A DNA stretch of 64,000 nt from Desertifilum tharense IPPAS B-1220 (GTDB lineage: Bacteria > Cyanobacteriota > Cyanobacteriia > Cyanobacteriales > Desertifilaceae), in the NCBI RefSeq assembly GCF_001746915.1, contig NZ_MJGC01000040.1, positions 1-64,000 of the forward strand, in the 5' to 3' direction. The notes under the pieces are model-generated. The model was not told the origin of the DNA. It saw only the letters and a program-made list of their open reading frames with translations, and did no database searches. The position numbers and the translations under genes are program-made. Positions within the stretch are counted from its first letter, which is position 1. Each line of letters starts with the position of its first letter. Shown here piece after piece: positions 53,573 through 62,913 of the stretch.

Positions 53573-54676
53573 ATGATTAACAACGCGACCTACCTAACTC
53601 CGCGACGGGGTAAGCATAAAATCTTTATTGGCATGGCTCCGGGCGTGGGTAAAACGTTTAAGATGCTTGAGGAAGCGCATCTGCTTAAACAAGAAGGATT
53701 TGATGTGGCGATTGGTTTGCTAGAAACGCATGGGCGCAAGGAAACCGCAGAGAAAGCAGAAGGCTTAGAAATTATTCCCAGAAAAGAAATGATTCGCGGG
53801 GAAAAGTCTTTAACCGAGATGGATGTGAATGCCATCTTGAAACGTCAACCCCAACTGGTTTTAGTGGATGAATTGGCGCACACCAATATTCCTGGCGATG
53901 GGCGCGAAAAGCGATATCAAGATGTAGAAGCAATTTTAGATGCAGGAATTGATGTCTACTCTACGGTTAATATTCAACATCTAGAAAGTCTCAATGATAT
54001 TGTGGCGCGGATTACAGGGGTAGTGGTGCGCGAACGCATTCCCGATCGGGTTTTAGATGAAGCCGATGAAGTGGTTGTGGTTGATGTGACTCCAGAAACC
54101 CTTGAGGAGAGATTGCGCGAGGGTAAGATTTACGCGCCTCATAAGATTCAACAAGCCCTGAGTAATTTCTTTCAGCGCCGTCATTTAGTGGCGCTGCGAG
54201 AGTTAGCCCTGCGCGAGGTGGCAGATAATCTCGAAGAAGTTGCGATCGCCACTACACCTGCTGGAGAAGTCTGCAATATTCAAGAACGGGTGTTAGTGTG
54301 CGTTTCGACTTATCCCAACTCTTTACAATTATTGCGGCGAGGGGCGCGACTCGCCAGTTATATGAATGCCCCCTTATTTGTGGTATTTGTGGCAAATCCC
54401 GATCGCTTTTTGACGAGGGCTGAAACCTTGCATATCGAGAATTGCGAACGGTTGACGGGGGAATTTGAAGGCAAATTTATTCGACTCGATCGGGTGGATG
54501 TAGTGAAGGCGATCGCCCAGGTGGCGACGCAGTACCGCGCGACTCAAGTGGTTGTTGGTACAACCCGGCGTTCTCGCTGGCAGGTTTTGCTGCAAGGTTC
54601 GTTTATTGAGAAGTTAATGCGATCGCTGGCAAACATCGATCTGCACGTCATTGCAACGGATAAGGACAAAGGCTGA
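53573..54676 (+). CDS. kdpD: KdpD N-terminal domain protein, no kinase domain
   Basis: Protein of 367 residues from the ATG at 53573; an upstream TTG in frame lies inside the repeat. It has the KdpD sensing domain: Walker A GMAPGVGKT (20-28), GLLETHGRKET, and LVDELAHTNIPG, then a universal-stress-like domain at about 230-360 with VCVSTYPNSLQLLRRGARLA and VVVGTTRRSRWQVL. The membrane helices, GAF, and histidine kinase of enteric KdpD are absent. Such short KdpD proteins are known from Anabaena. It cannot phosphorylate a regulator itself, so it must act with another kinase. No kdpE is present in the window. Confidence 0.9.
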   Translation: MINNATYLTPRRGKHKIFIGMAPGVGKTFKMLEEAHLLKQEGFDVAIGLLETHGRKETAEKAEGLEIIPRKEMIRGEKSLTEMDVNAILKRQPQLVLVDELAHTNIPGDGREKRYQDVEAILDAGIDVYSTVNIQHLESLNDIVARITGVVVRERIPDRVLDEADEVVVVDVTPETLEERLREGKIYAPHKIQQALSNFFQRRHLVALRELALREVADNLEEVAIATTPAGEVCNIQERVLVCVSTYPNSLQLLRRGARLASYMNAPLFVVFVANPDRFLTRAETLHIENCERLTGEFEGKFIRLDRVDVVKAIAQVATQYRATQVVVGTTRRSRWQVLLQGSFIEKLMRSLANIDLHVIATDKDKG

Positions 54677-54814
54677 AGCGACAATCAACTCTGGGATAGA
54701 CTTGAGGTTATTTCGTTTGATAGATAGGTTTGCGAGTGCAGGATTGATATTCTTAAATTGTTAGAGCGAACAGATTCAAACACACAAAGAAAAACCTAAT
54801 TACAGGAGACAGAT

Positions 54815-55084
54815 ATGGATATTATTGCTTGGTTAGTTCTCGGTTTAATTGCAGGTGCTTTAGCAAAACTCATCTACCCCGGTCATCAAGGTGGCGGAAT
54901 TATCGCAACGATTGGTCTAGGGATTCTTGGCGCGCTGCTGGGCGGTTGGTTAGGACAAACCTTCTTAGGGACAGGTGGAGCCGCAGCCGCAGGTGTTCTC
55001 AGCATTCCTAGCATCATTTTTGCAGTGTTAGGCGCTATGTTGCTGATCTTCATTTGGGGCTTGTTGACTCGCCGTACAGCTTAA
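54815..55084 (+). CDS. GlsB/YeaQ/YmgE family membrane protein
   Basis: Protein of 89 residues with three hydrophobic segments and the Gly-rich pattern of the transglycosylase-associated family: IIAWLVLGLIAGALAKLI, GGGIIATIGLGILGALLGGWLG and a C-terminal helix with FIWGLLTRR. An AGGAG lies upstream of the ATG. Family members are often stress-induced in bacteria, but the molecular function is unknown. A hairpin follows at 55135-55170. Confidence 0.88.
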   Translation: MDIIAWLVLGLIAGALAKLIYPGHQGGGIIATIGLGILGALLGGWLGQTFLGTGGAAAAGVLSIPSIIFAVLGAMLLIFIWGLLTRRTA

Positions 55085-55134
55085 TCCTCAATTGTAGAGT
55101 TCACGCGGATGAGACAACTGAATCTAGCAATTGT

Positions 55135-55170
55135 GGGGGCGATGAGAGAGCATCGCTCCTCTTTATCTCT
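55135..55170 (+). terminator. Possible intrinsic terminator
   Basis: GCGATG and CATCGC form a stem around AGAGAG, flanked by GGGG and TCC, followed by CTCTTTATCTC. The T tract is weak. It lies between the GlsB-like gene and the convergent small gene. Confidence 0.5.
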
Positions 55171-55174
55171 AGGG

Positions 55175-55405
55175 CTACTCTTTGGTAGAAAACATTTGCC
55201 AGGTAACGCCCACTGCTGCCCCTGCACCCGCTAGTAAACCCACGCTCATTCCTTCAACAGTTTTCAGGATGGGGTCTTGGGTTAAACATTCGTTGCTCGG
55301 TTGCACGGCACTAAAGCATTGGTTAATTTCTGCTTGGCTTGAAGCTGCGCCTAGGAGAACGCCTGCTGCACTGCAACTGAGAACAAAGATCCAAAAACGG
55401 TTCAT
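55175..55405 (-). CDS. Small exported protein with two cysteines, unknown
   Basis: From the ATG at 55405 this gives 76 residues (80 from an earlier ATG at 55417). A signal-like helix (FWIFVLSCSAAGVLLGAASSQA) is followed by a short domain with two Cys (INQCFSAVQPSNEC, a possible disulfide) and a second Gly/Ala-rich hydrophobic segment (SVGLLAGAGAAVGVTW). It may be a small envelope protein. No family was recognised. Confidence 0.55.
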   Translation of the reverse strand: MNRFWIFVLSCSAAGVLLGAASSQAEINQCFSAVQPSNECLTQDPILKTVEGMSVGLLAGAGAAVGVTWQMFSTKE

Positions 55406-55417
55406 TTTTCTATCCAT

Positions 55418-55723
55418 AGATAGATGTTTTCTTGATTAAGAAAGAGGTGATGAATTCCGTTCAATTGTGCGGTTTTATCCTCGTTCTCGACAATCGTATT
55501 TATACGGAAATTAAGAGGTCGTAAAATATGAAGCCCATTGACCTCGCTAGAGCGATCGCGATTTGGGAATTGAACGGCCTAAATGATTAGAGAATTGTTG
55601 ACTTTCGCTCTGGTTGGCCCGGCAAAACATCCCCCAAGCGTGGAGCGATCGCCCTCCGTCCGTTCGAGGGAAAGTAGGGCATTATTTTATACTTATCCCC
55701 CCAATAAAGAACGGTGCAAACCG
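55418..55723. other. Gene-free stretch upstream of small exported protein
   Basis: About 300 bases with HIP1-like sites and a TTCGAGGG-containing segment. A 20-codon frame at about 55528-55590 is too short to support. A palindrome ACCGCTAG/CTAGCGGT at 55718-55735 overlaps the end of the downstream kinase gene and could be a weak terminator for it. Confidence 0.35.
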
Positions 55724-58700
55724 CTAGGCTAGCGGTAAATCAATTAAAAATTCAGCCCCTTGTCCCGGTGCAGACAGACACTGCAAACGCCCGCCGTGAC
55801 GTTCCTCAACAATTTGGCGAGAAATCGATAAACCTAAACCCGTTCCCGTTCCAACCGCCTTAGTGGTAAACAGACGATTGAAGATTTTTTGCAAGACTTC
55901 TGGAGTCATTCCCGGCCCATTATCCTGAATCCGAATGGTGACATAGGGTTGAAGCGAATCTGTGTCCGGCTGCGAGAGGGTTGTGCTGATGGAGATCGTG
56001 CTGGGGCGGGTATGATTTTGTTCGTAGGTGCGCGTTTGGCAGAATTCATCAATCGCCTCAATCGCATTAGCAATAATATTCATAAACACCTGATTGAGTT
56101 GGCCGGGATAGCAATACACTTCTGGTAGGGGGCCGTAGTTTTTCAAAATTGCGATCGCAGGGCGCACCTCATTCGCCTTGAGACGATGCTTGAGAATCAT
56201 CAACGTGCTATCTAGCCCCTCGTGGAGATCGAACGCCACCTTATGGGTTGTATCCGCCCGCGAAAAGGTTCGTAGAGAAGCGCTAATTTGATAGATGCGT
56301 TCCGTCCCCTCCGTCATCGAAGAAATCAGTTTAGGTAAATCTTCCGCCAGGTAATCAATCTCAATCTCTTCAGATAAATCCACAATATCCTCTCCGGGCT
56401 GAGGAAACTGTGTTTGATAGAGTCGCAACAGTTCCAACAATTGCTCGATATATTCTGAGGCATACTTTAAATTACCCGAAATAAATCCCACCGGATTATT
56501 GATTTCATGGGCAATTCCGGCCACTAGCTGCCCTAGGGTAGACATTTTCTCGCTTTGCACCAGTTGTAATTGCGCCTCTTCTAAGTCTCGCAAAGACGCT
56601 TCTAGTTGGGTTGCTTTTTGGCGTTCTCGCAATTCTGAGTTTTGCAAGGTTTGGTAAAGACGGGCATTTTCTAGAGAAATCGCCGCTTGCGAACATAATA
56701 GTTGCAAAATCTCCAAGCGGCTTCCTAGGGTTTCATTTTGCGGATCGCTGGCAAATGCCCCCTCAATTAAGTTATTTTCCAAATAGAGCATTCCCAAAAG
56801 CTCGCCTTGTTTGAGGATCGGAGTACACAGCAGCGATCGCGGTTGGTGCAGTTGAATGTAAGGATCGTGACTAAACTGAGCATCCTCTGTGGCATTCTGC
56901 AAAACTACCGATTCGTGAGTTCTAGCCACGTAATAAACCACAGAATGGGGTAAAGCCTGAGTTTCGCTGACTGGCATCGACTCTAACACCCTCACCTCAG
57001 ACATTTCCACAGAACCCGCCGCCTCAATTAGCAATTCTCCCTCTCGTTCGAGAATCAGAAAGCCAAACTGCGCCCCTGCACTTTCTAGCACAATTTTCAT
57101 GAGTTGATTTAACAGCTTCTCTAGGACAATTTCGCTCGATAATGCCTGAGAAGCTTTCATCACTGCTGCTAAATCTAGAACTACGCCTGAATTGGTTGTG
57201 GTTGAAAAATGGGTTGAGTTGAGGGTGGCATAAACGGCAGGGGCGGGGGAAAATACAGTCGCTAGTAATTGGGGATATTGTCTTTCTAGTAAGCCTAGCT
57301 TGGATTGTGCCCCCCAACACTGATACCCATGATAGGCATCGCGTAAATAGACTTGAGCAAGTCTATCTTTGCCAAGTTCTAATAGAAATCGGGCGGTGAG
57401 TTCGTTGGCTAAGGCTTCATTGTAGCTAAATTCAGGATCTTTAGCGGCTGCGATCGCGCGATCGTAAAGATCGATTGTCTCTATCCCTTTCCCCGAAATT
57501 CGCCCGATTTCTGCTTCTACTAAAAGGTATTTATCGAGACAGTTTTCAGGACAATTTTCTGCCCAAAGTTTAAGCTGTTTTTGATTCTCGATCAGAACTT
57601 GCCAAGATTGGCATTGCTCGGCTTCAGTCTGCTGTCGGTACAGGGCAATAAGGCATAGAGACTGATAAAAGTTATAGTTGATTAAGGCAATACTTCCAGA
57701 GATATAATCTAAATAGGGCTGGGCTTTTGCCAAGCAATCTAAAGCCAATTGAAACCGATCGTAAATATACAGGGTTTGAGATTTCAGAATTAAATAAGTA
57801 CAGTTTGCAAACAAGCAAGAGAGGGCTGATTCTTCCGATAAATAATCAGCTTCTGAAATCAAGTCGGTATCGAAATTTAATTCATCTTCGCTGGCACCAC
57901 TCAGGTTATAAGTTACTAAGTAAGTTGCAAGTAAGGTCGTTTTTGACCAATGATTTTGGGTGGTTTCGGCAAAGTGCAGATAATTGGGAATTTGTTGTAG
58001 AATTTTGCCTAGCGTCTCGCCTTGATAAAATTGATTAAAGACTTTCCACATTAAAATGTAGCCAGCCCATTGAAATTGTCCCGATTCTAAGCCAGCATGA
58101 TAGAAACTTTCGTTTAAAGATTGAATATAACGAATTGGCTTTGTCCAAGAAAAGACCCAATTACAATTCGCCCCACTCTGGCATTTTTGGGAGAGATTAT
58201 GATATTTTTCGGCCACCTGTAAGGAGAGTTCGGCAAAGGCGGTTCCCAGTTGATAGTCTTGGCGATAAACACCTAAAATCACGCCATAGTTGGAATAGGC
58301 GGCTGAAGCTTCTGGTAAATGTCCGTACTGTAGCAGTAAATGAACCACTTTAGCGCTAACAAACAGCCACAGTTCTTGATTGTAAACATAGAGAGCAGCG
58401 TCAATATTGGCGAGTAAGCTGAGAACAATCTTATGTTCGGGTTGCGCGACATCTGGAGCTTTAATTAAGGAGGTAACGCTTTTACCTTCTAACAATCGAT
58501 CGATTTTGGTCATCTCTTGCTCAAATTCTGCTTTAAGATGACGTTCGGGTAGATCGATACCGACTAAAGATAAAGCTTTTTTACCGGCTTGAATCGCTGC
58601 CTCACCATCTCCTTTCAAGGTGTATTGGACAATTAACAATCGGTAAATTTCAGCTTTTTCTAGTGAGGTTTTTGCTCGTTGTAAAATCAATTGAATCAGC

Positions 58701-61129
58701 GCTTCAGATTTTTCAAAGCAACCATTCAAATATTCGGCTTCAGCCCACTCTTTATATAAAGCTAGGGTTAATTTATAGTAGTTTTTCCAGCAATCTTCAG
58801 GAAGGCAGTTAGCCCCATTTTGACTGTAGATTAAGGTGGCAGCATAGGCAGCAGAAATCTTAGCTTTTTGAGCTGCTTCTAAGTTCAATTGAGCCAGTTG
58901 AATTTTCTCGGCTTCAGAACTCGCTAAAGTTTGTCCTAAATTGAGGTGATCGACAATTTGAAATAATAAGTCTGGCGGCGCATTGACGGGTGTATTTGTC
59001 AATAATCGCTGTCCTATTTGCCAATGAACTTTTTGCTTTTTAGTATCCTCAATTAAAGTATAAGCCGCTTGTTGAACGCGATCGTGCAAAAATTTATAGG
59101 ATAGAATAATAGGTTGAGATGCAAAGAGATCGCAATCGGGTAATTCTAAATCGGAAAGGGGTTGAATGAGGTGAGTTTCGATAGCAGGAAGTAACTGTTG
59201 AAATAGAAAGGAACTCTCTTGCTGGCAGATGGAAGAGAGGGTGTTGAGTTCAAAGCGATCGCCAATACAAGCGGCAAGTTTTATAATCTTCTGAGTTGCA
59301 TCGGGAAGTCGCTGCAAACTCTGAATGGTTAGTTCAATCACATTATCGGCGATATCTCGCGCTTTAATCTGTTCAATATCCCAATTCCAACCGCTTCTTA
59401 CATCAAAACTGAGCAATTTTTCAGCATAGAGATTTTTGAGAAACTCACTCACAAAAAATGCATTTCCATGCGTTTTTTTCATCACTAAGTTTGCGAGCGG
59501 TTCAACCTGTTCTAGCGCTGCGTGCAAGGTGTCTGAAATTAGCTCTCTCACATGCTCAAATGCCAGAGAACTCAGATGAATCTGACTAATTCTAACCTGT
59601 TGTTTTTGCAGCGTTTCTATGAGCGAACTAAGGGGATGGGTTGCCGATACTTCGTTATCTCGATAGGCTCCAATCAAGAATAAGTATTGACTGTCTTCTT
59701 GAGATAAAATTGATTCTAATAATTTTAGAGTTGCTAAATCTGCCCATTGCAGATCGTCAATAAATAGAACTAAAGGATGCTCTTTTTGAGCAAACACTCG
59801 AATAAAGTTTTGACAGGTTAAATTAAACCGATTTTGGGATTCTATCCCGCCTAATTCCTGAACTTTGGGCTGTTCGCCAACAATGAGTTCTAATTCAGGA
59901 ATCACCTCAATCATTACTTGACCATTGGAACCAAAGGCGGTGAGTAGCTTTTCTCGCCAAACTTGTAATTCTTCTGGACTTTCGCTGAGAATTTGGCGAA
60001 CTAGGGATTGAAAAGCTGAGACTAAAGCAGAGTAGGGAAGGTTGCGCTGGAGTTGGTCGAATTTTCCTGCAATAAAATATCCACGTTGCTGCGTAATCGG
60101 TTTGTAAATCTCTTGAACTAAGGAAGATTTACCCACTCCAGAATAACCCGAAATCAAAAAGAGTTCTGAAGCCCCTTGACTGGTTCGTTCAAAGGTGGAA
60201 AGTAGGGTTTGAATTTCGGCGGTTCGACCGTACAGTTTTTGCGGAATTTGAAATTTATCTGTAAAATCGGATTGTCCGGGAGTAAAGGCAATAATTGTGC
60301 CATTTTTCTCGACTTGCTGCCAGCATTCTGCTAAATCTGTATAAATTCCCCAAGCACTTTGATAGCGGTCTTCAGCATTTTTTGCTAACAACTTCATGAC
60401 AATATCAGAAATGGTCTGGGGGACTTCAGGATTGATTTGAGACAAGGAAACCGGCTGTTTGGCGATATGACAATGCACCCACTCCATTGCATCCGTTGCC
60501 ACAAACAGCGGACTTCCGCTAAAGAGTTCGTAAAGGGTTGCACCCAGGGAATAAAAATCAGTCCGATAATCGAGAAAACGATTCATTCGCCCCGTCTGTT
60601 CGGGCGACATATAGGGAAGCGTTCCTTCTAAACTGACGGGGGGTTTAAGCGCAGGATTTTCTAGGCTGAGAGCAGTAGAAATCCCAAAATCAATCAGTTT
60701 AAGGGTATGGGTAACGCTGTTGTAAACGATATTAGAAGGATTAATATCCTTGTGAATGACTTGGTGGGTGTGAATATCGGCGAGCGTTCTTGCCAGTTCT
60801 AGAGCTACTTTTAAAAGTTGAACGGTGCTTAAGGTTTGCCCTTCTACAAAATGCCTGAGCGATTCACCGCCAAAATCTTCAAAGACGATCGCTAAGGTAT
60901 TCTTAACCTTGATTAGCTCGTAGGTGGCGATCGCACCTGTTGCAGAGAGCGATCGCGTAATCTCATATTCTTGCTTATAGCGAGTCAGTTCTGCCGGGGT
61001 GGGGTAATCTCGTTTAAGGAGCTTTAGCACAACCGGCAAGTTATCGCTTTGGCGGAGTCCCCGATAAACAACAGACGCATCTCCCTCAGAAATTTTGGTG
61101 AGGATCTGGTAGTTTGCAAGAGCTTTCAT
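55724..61129 (-). CDS. Trifunctional Ser/Thr kinase / AAA ATPase / histidine kinase
   Basis: Protein of 1801 residues. Residues about 7-270 are a Hanks-type kinase: K36 in VVLKLLK, HKDINPSNI (126-134; the catalytic HRD is HKD) and DFG (147-149), then SPEQTGR. A linker leads to an AAA-like ATPase at about 298-560, Walker A GYSGVGKS (328-335) and Walker B LVLFIDDLQWAD. Then comes a long helical, TPR-like region (about 700-1330), a GAF domain (about 1340-1500), and a histidine kinase with H1541 in GIAHEINNPVGF, NIIANAIEAID, DNGPGM and GTGTGLGLS. The layout matches the cyanobacterial HstK family, in which Anabaena members have been linked to nitrogen and stress responses. No receiver partner is adjacent. 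Both enzymatic ends look intact. Confidence 0.93.
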   Translation of the reverse strand: MKALANYQILTKISEGDASVVYRGLRQSDNLPVVLKLLKRDYPTPAELTRYKQEYEITRSLSATGAIATYELIKVKNTLAIVFEDFGGESLRHFVEGQTLSTVQLLKVALELARTLADIHTHQVIHKDINPSNIVYNSVTHTLKLIDFGISTALSLENPALKPPVSLEGTLPYMSPEQTGRMNRFLDYRTDFYSLGATLYELFSGSPLFVATDAMEWVHCHIAKQPVSLSQINPEVPQTISDIVMKLLAKNAEDRYQSAWGIYTDLAECWQQVEKNGTIIAFTPGQSDFTDKFQIPQKLYGRTAEIQTLLSTFERTSQGASELFLISGYSGVGKSSLVQEIYKPITQQRGYFIAGKFDQLQRNLPYSALVSAFQSLVRQILSESPEELQVWREKLLTAFGSNGQVMIEVIPELELIVGEQPKVQELGGIESQNRFNLTCQNFIRVFAQKEHPLVLFIDDLQWADLATLKLLESILSQEDSQYLFLIGAYRDNEVSATHPLSSLIETLQKQQVRISQIHLSSLAFEHVRELISDTLHAALEQVEPLANLVMKKTHGNAFFVSEFLKNLYAEKLLSFDVRSGWNWDIEQIKARDIADNVIELTIQSLQRLPDATQKIIKLAACIGDRFELNTLSSICQQESSFLFQQLLPAIETHLIQPLSDLELPDCDLFASQPIILSYKFLHDRVQQAAYTLIEDTKKQKVHWQIGQRLLTNTPVNAPPDLLFQIVDHLNLGQTLASSEAEKIQLAQLNLEAAQKAKISAAYAATLIYSQNGANCLPEDCWKNYYKLTLALYKEWAEAEYLNGCFEKSEALIQLILQRAKTSLEKAEIYRLLIVQYTLKGDGEAAIQAGKKALSLVGIDLPERHLKAEFEQEMTKIDRLLEGKSVTSLIKAPDVAQPEHKIVLSLLANIDAALYVYNQELWLFVSAKVVHLLLQYGHLPEASAAYSNYGVILGVYRQDYQLGTAFAELSLQVAEKYHNLSQKCQSGANCNWVFSWTKPIRYIQSLNESFYHAGLESGQFQWAGYILMWKVFNQFYQGETLGKILQQIPNYLHFAETTQNHWSKTTLLATYLVTYNLSGASEDELNFDTDLISEADYLSEESALSCLFANCTYLILKSQTLYIYDRFQLALDCLAKAQPYLDYISGSIALINYNFYQSLCLIALYRQQTEAEQCQSWQVLIENQKQLKLWAENCPENCLDKYLLVEAEIGRISGKGIETIDLYDRAIAAAKDPEFSYNEALANELTARFLLELGKDRLAQVYLRDAYHGYQCWGAQSKLGLLERQYPQLLATVFSPAPAVYATLNSTHFSTTTNSGVVLDLAAVMKASQALSSEIVLEKLLNQLMKIVLESAGAQFGFLILEREGELLIEAAGSVEMSEVRVLESMPVSETQALPHSVVYYVARTHESVVLQNATEDAQFSHDPYIQLHQPRSLLCTPILKQGELLGMLYLENNLIEGAFASDPQNETLGSRLEILQLLCSQAAISLENARLYQTLQNSELRERQKATQLEASLRDLEEAQLQLVQSEKMSTLGQLVAGIAHEINNPVGFISGNLKYASEYIEQLLELLRLYQTQFPQPGEDIVDLSEEIEIDYLAEDLPKLISSMTEGTERIYQISASLRTFSRADTTHKVAFDLHEGLDSTLMILKHRLKANEVRPAIAILKNYGPLPEVYCYPGQLNQVFMNIIANAIEAIDEFCQTRTYEQNHTRPSTISISTTLSQPDTDSLQPYVTIRIQDNGPGMTPEVLQKIFNRLFTTKAVGTGTGLGLSISRQIVEERHGGRLQCLSAPGQGAEFLIDLPLA

Positions 61130-61508
61130 TGCAGCATAGAGAAAAAAAGAGCTAGCCAGTTGCCTAACCGAGAATCATGCAGCAGAGAACAGCCGCAAGC
61201 CTAAAAACGTCCCAATTCCATCGCTCGCTTAGTTTTACGACCTTAGATAGAAGAGGGTTGTAATCCTTGTTACCTCTTGAGATAGAGATTAAGAGAGACT
61301 TTCCCTGAAACTTGCCTGCACCCCAATCGCTCAAGTTCAAGCCTGCTCTCGTACCCATGATACCGATCCGATCGAATCAGCGTAAACTGAGGAAATCTCG
61401 GTTTTTTACGTTTTTTTAAGCAATGCTCTAAATTAGAAACCAGTAGAGCCTTAAACCTTTTTGGCTTTCCACGAGTCTAAACGATTATCAGGCAACACGA
61501 GAGATTTT
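61130..61508. other. Divergent gene-free region
   Basis: About 380 bases between the giant kinase gene and the efflux adaptor gene. A T-rich segment (61400-61422) and short frames are present, but no repeat, RNA family or convincing leader was seen. It should hold the promoters of both units. Confidence 0.4.
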
Positions 61509-62855
61509 ATGAGGCAACTCAGTCAAGTTCATCCGTGGCTGCAACATCCACCGCATCTTAGCATTTGGAAATCTGCTAGCTTATCCCTATTGCTGCTGAC
61601 CCTAGCCGGATGCGGTTGGCTGCCGCGCCAACAAGCAGACGCTCAACCCAGGCCCCCCCAAGGCGGTGCGGCCCAAGGCACCCCTTCTGTAGAAGTGGCG
61701 ATCGCGCGGGCTGAGTCCCTCAGACCCCCCTTAGAATATACGGGGACAACCGAACCCCTCCAGCGCGTCTCGGTGCGATCGCAAACCGAAGGTCAACTCC
61801 TGAACCTCAGCGCCGATATTGGCGACACCGTGAGTCGCGGCGACTTACTGGCGCAAATCGATAGTACCCTGAGTACCTCCGAAGTCACTCAAGCCGAAGC
61901 CGAACTTGCTGCCCGTTCCCTAGAAGTTGCCCAAGCCCAAACCCAAGTCAGCGAAGTGCGATCGCGTCTCGAACAAGCCCGTCTGGAACTGCAACAAGCT
62001 CAAAACGACGCCGAACGCCAGCAGCAGCTTTTTCGCCAAGGGGCCGTCTCTCAACAGCAAGCTGAAGTTGCCCAAACCGAAGCCCGCACCCGCCAGCAAG
62101 TGGTGCGTTCCTTAGAAGAACAAGTCCGCACCCAACAACAAGCCGTTAGCGTCGCCCAAGAAAGAGTTGCCGCCCAAAGAGCGATCGTTAACCAAGCCCA
62201 AGAACGCCAAGGCTTTGCCCAACTCACCTCGCCCCTTTCTGGGGCCGTTTTAGAGCGAATCCTCGAACCCGGAAACCTCGTGCGCCCCGGAGACGAAATC
62301 CTCAGACTCGGCGACTTCAGCCAAGTCAAAGTTGCCGTACAAATCTCCGAACTTGAACTCAGCAACATCCGCACGGGGCAGTCCGTGGAAGTTCGCCTCG
62401 ACGCCTTCCCCAACAACACCTTTAACGGCGTCGTCAGCCGCATTTCCCCCGCCGCCGATCCCGTCGGCCGTCTCGTCCCGGTTGAAGTCACCATCCCCAA
62501 TGATAATAATCGCCTGGGTAGCGGTTTGCTGGCCCGCGTCCGCTTTATTGCCGACGATCGCGATAGCCTGGTTGTCCCCCAAAGCGCCCTCTCTAAAGGC
62601 GACAATGGAGGCCAGAGCAGGGGACGAGGTTCAGCCCCCAACTTTAACCCAGGCGAACAAGCCACCGTCTTTATCCTAGAATCGACCGGAGAGGCCCAAA
62701 CCGTCAGCGCCCGTACCGTCACCCTCGGTCAACAAATTGACGATCGCATTGAAATTCGCTCCGGTTTGCAGCCCGGAGAGCGGTTCGTCCGTCGCAGCAG
62801 CCGCCCCTTAGAAAATGGGGAGGCCGTGAGATTAAGCATTTTGTCAGAACAATGA
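61509..62855 (+). CDS. RND efflux periplasmic adaptor (membrane fusion protein)
   Basis: Protein of 448 residues from the ATG at 61509; an in-frame TTG at 61461 would add sixteen. A lipoprotein signal ends in TLAGC (Cys35). The biotinyl-lipoyl half-motifs flank a long coiled coil: VSVRSQTEGQLLNLSADIGD (about 97-116) and LTSPLSGAVLERILEPG. The coiled coil (about 145-245) is Gln/Ala/Glu-rich. A beta-barrel domain follows with VKVAVQISELEL. It links the inner-membrane pump encoded next to an outer-membrane channel. The substrate is unknown. Confidence 0.92.
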   Translation: MRQLSQVHPWLQHPPHLSIWKSASLSLLLLTLAGCGWLPRQQADAQPRPPQGGAAQGTPSVEVAIARAESLRPPLEYTGTTEPLQRVSVRSQTEGQLLNLSADIGDTVSRGDLLAQIDSTLSTSEVTQAEAELAARSLEVAQAQTQVSEVRSRLEQARLELQQAQNDAERQQQLFRQGAVSQQQAEVAQTEARTRQQVVRSLEEQVRTQQQAVSVAQERVAAQRAIVNQAQERQGFAQLTSPLSGAVLERILEPGNLVRPGDEILRLGDFSQVKVAVQISELELSNIRTGQSVEVRLDAFPNNTFNGVVSRISPAADPVGRLVPVEVTIPNDNNRLGSGLLARVRFIADDRDSLVVPQSALSKGDNGGQSRGRGSAPNFNPGEQATVFILESTGEAQTVSARTVTLGQQIDDRIEIRSGLQPGERFVRRSSRPLENGEAVRLSILSEQ

Positions 62856-62913
62856 TCTCTAGTCCCGGTGTCGTCTGGCACGGGAACTGATGACGCATGA
62901 GAATGCCTGTCCT

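Noticed and set aside
55528..55590. 20-codon plus-strand frame
   Set aside because: No ribosome site, no special composition and no relation to a downstream gene, unlike the aroF leaders.
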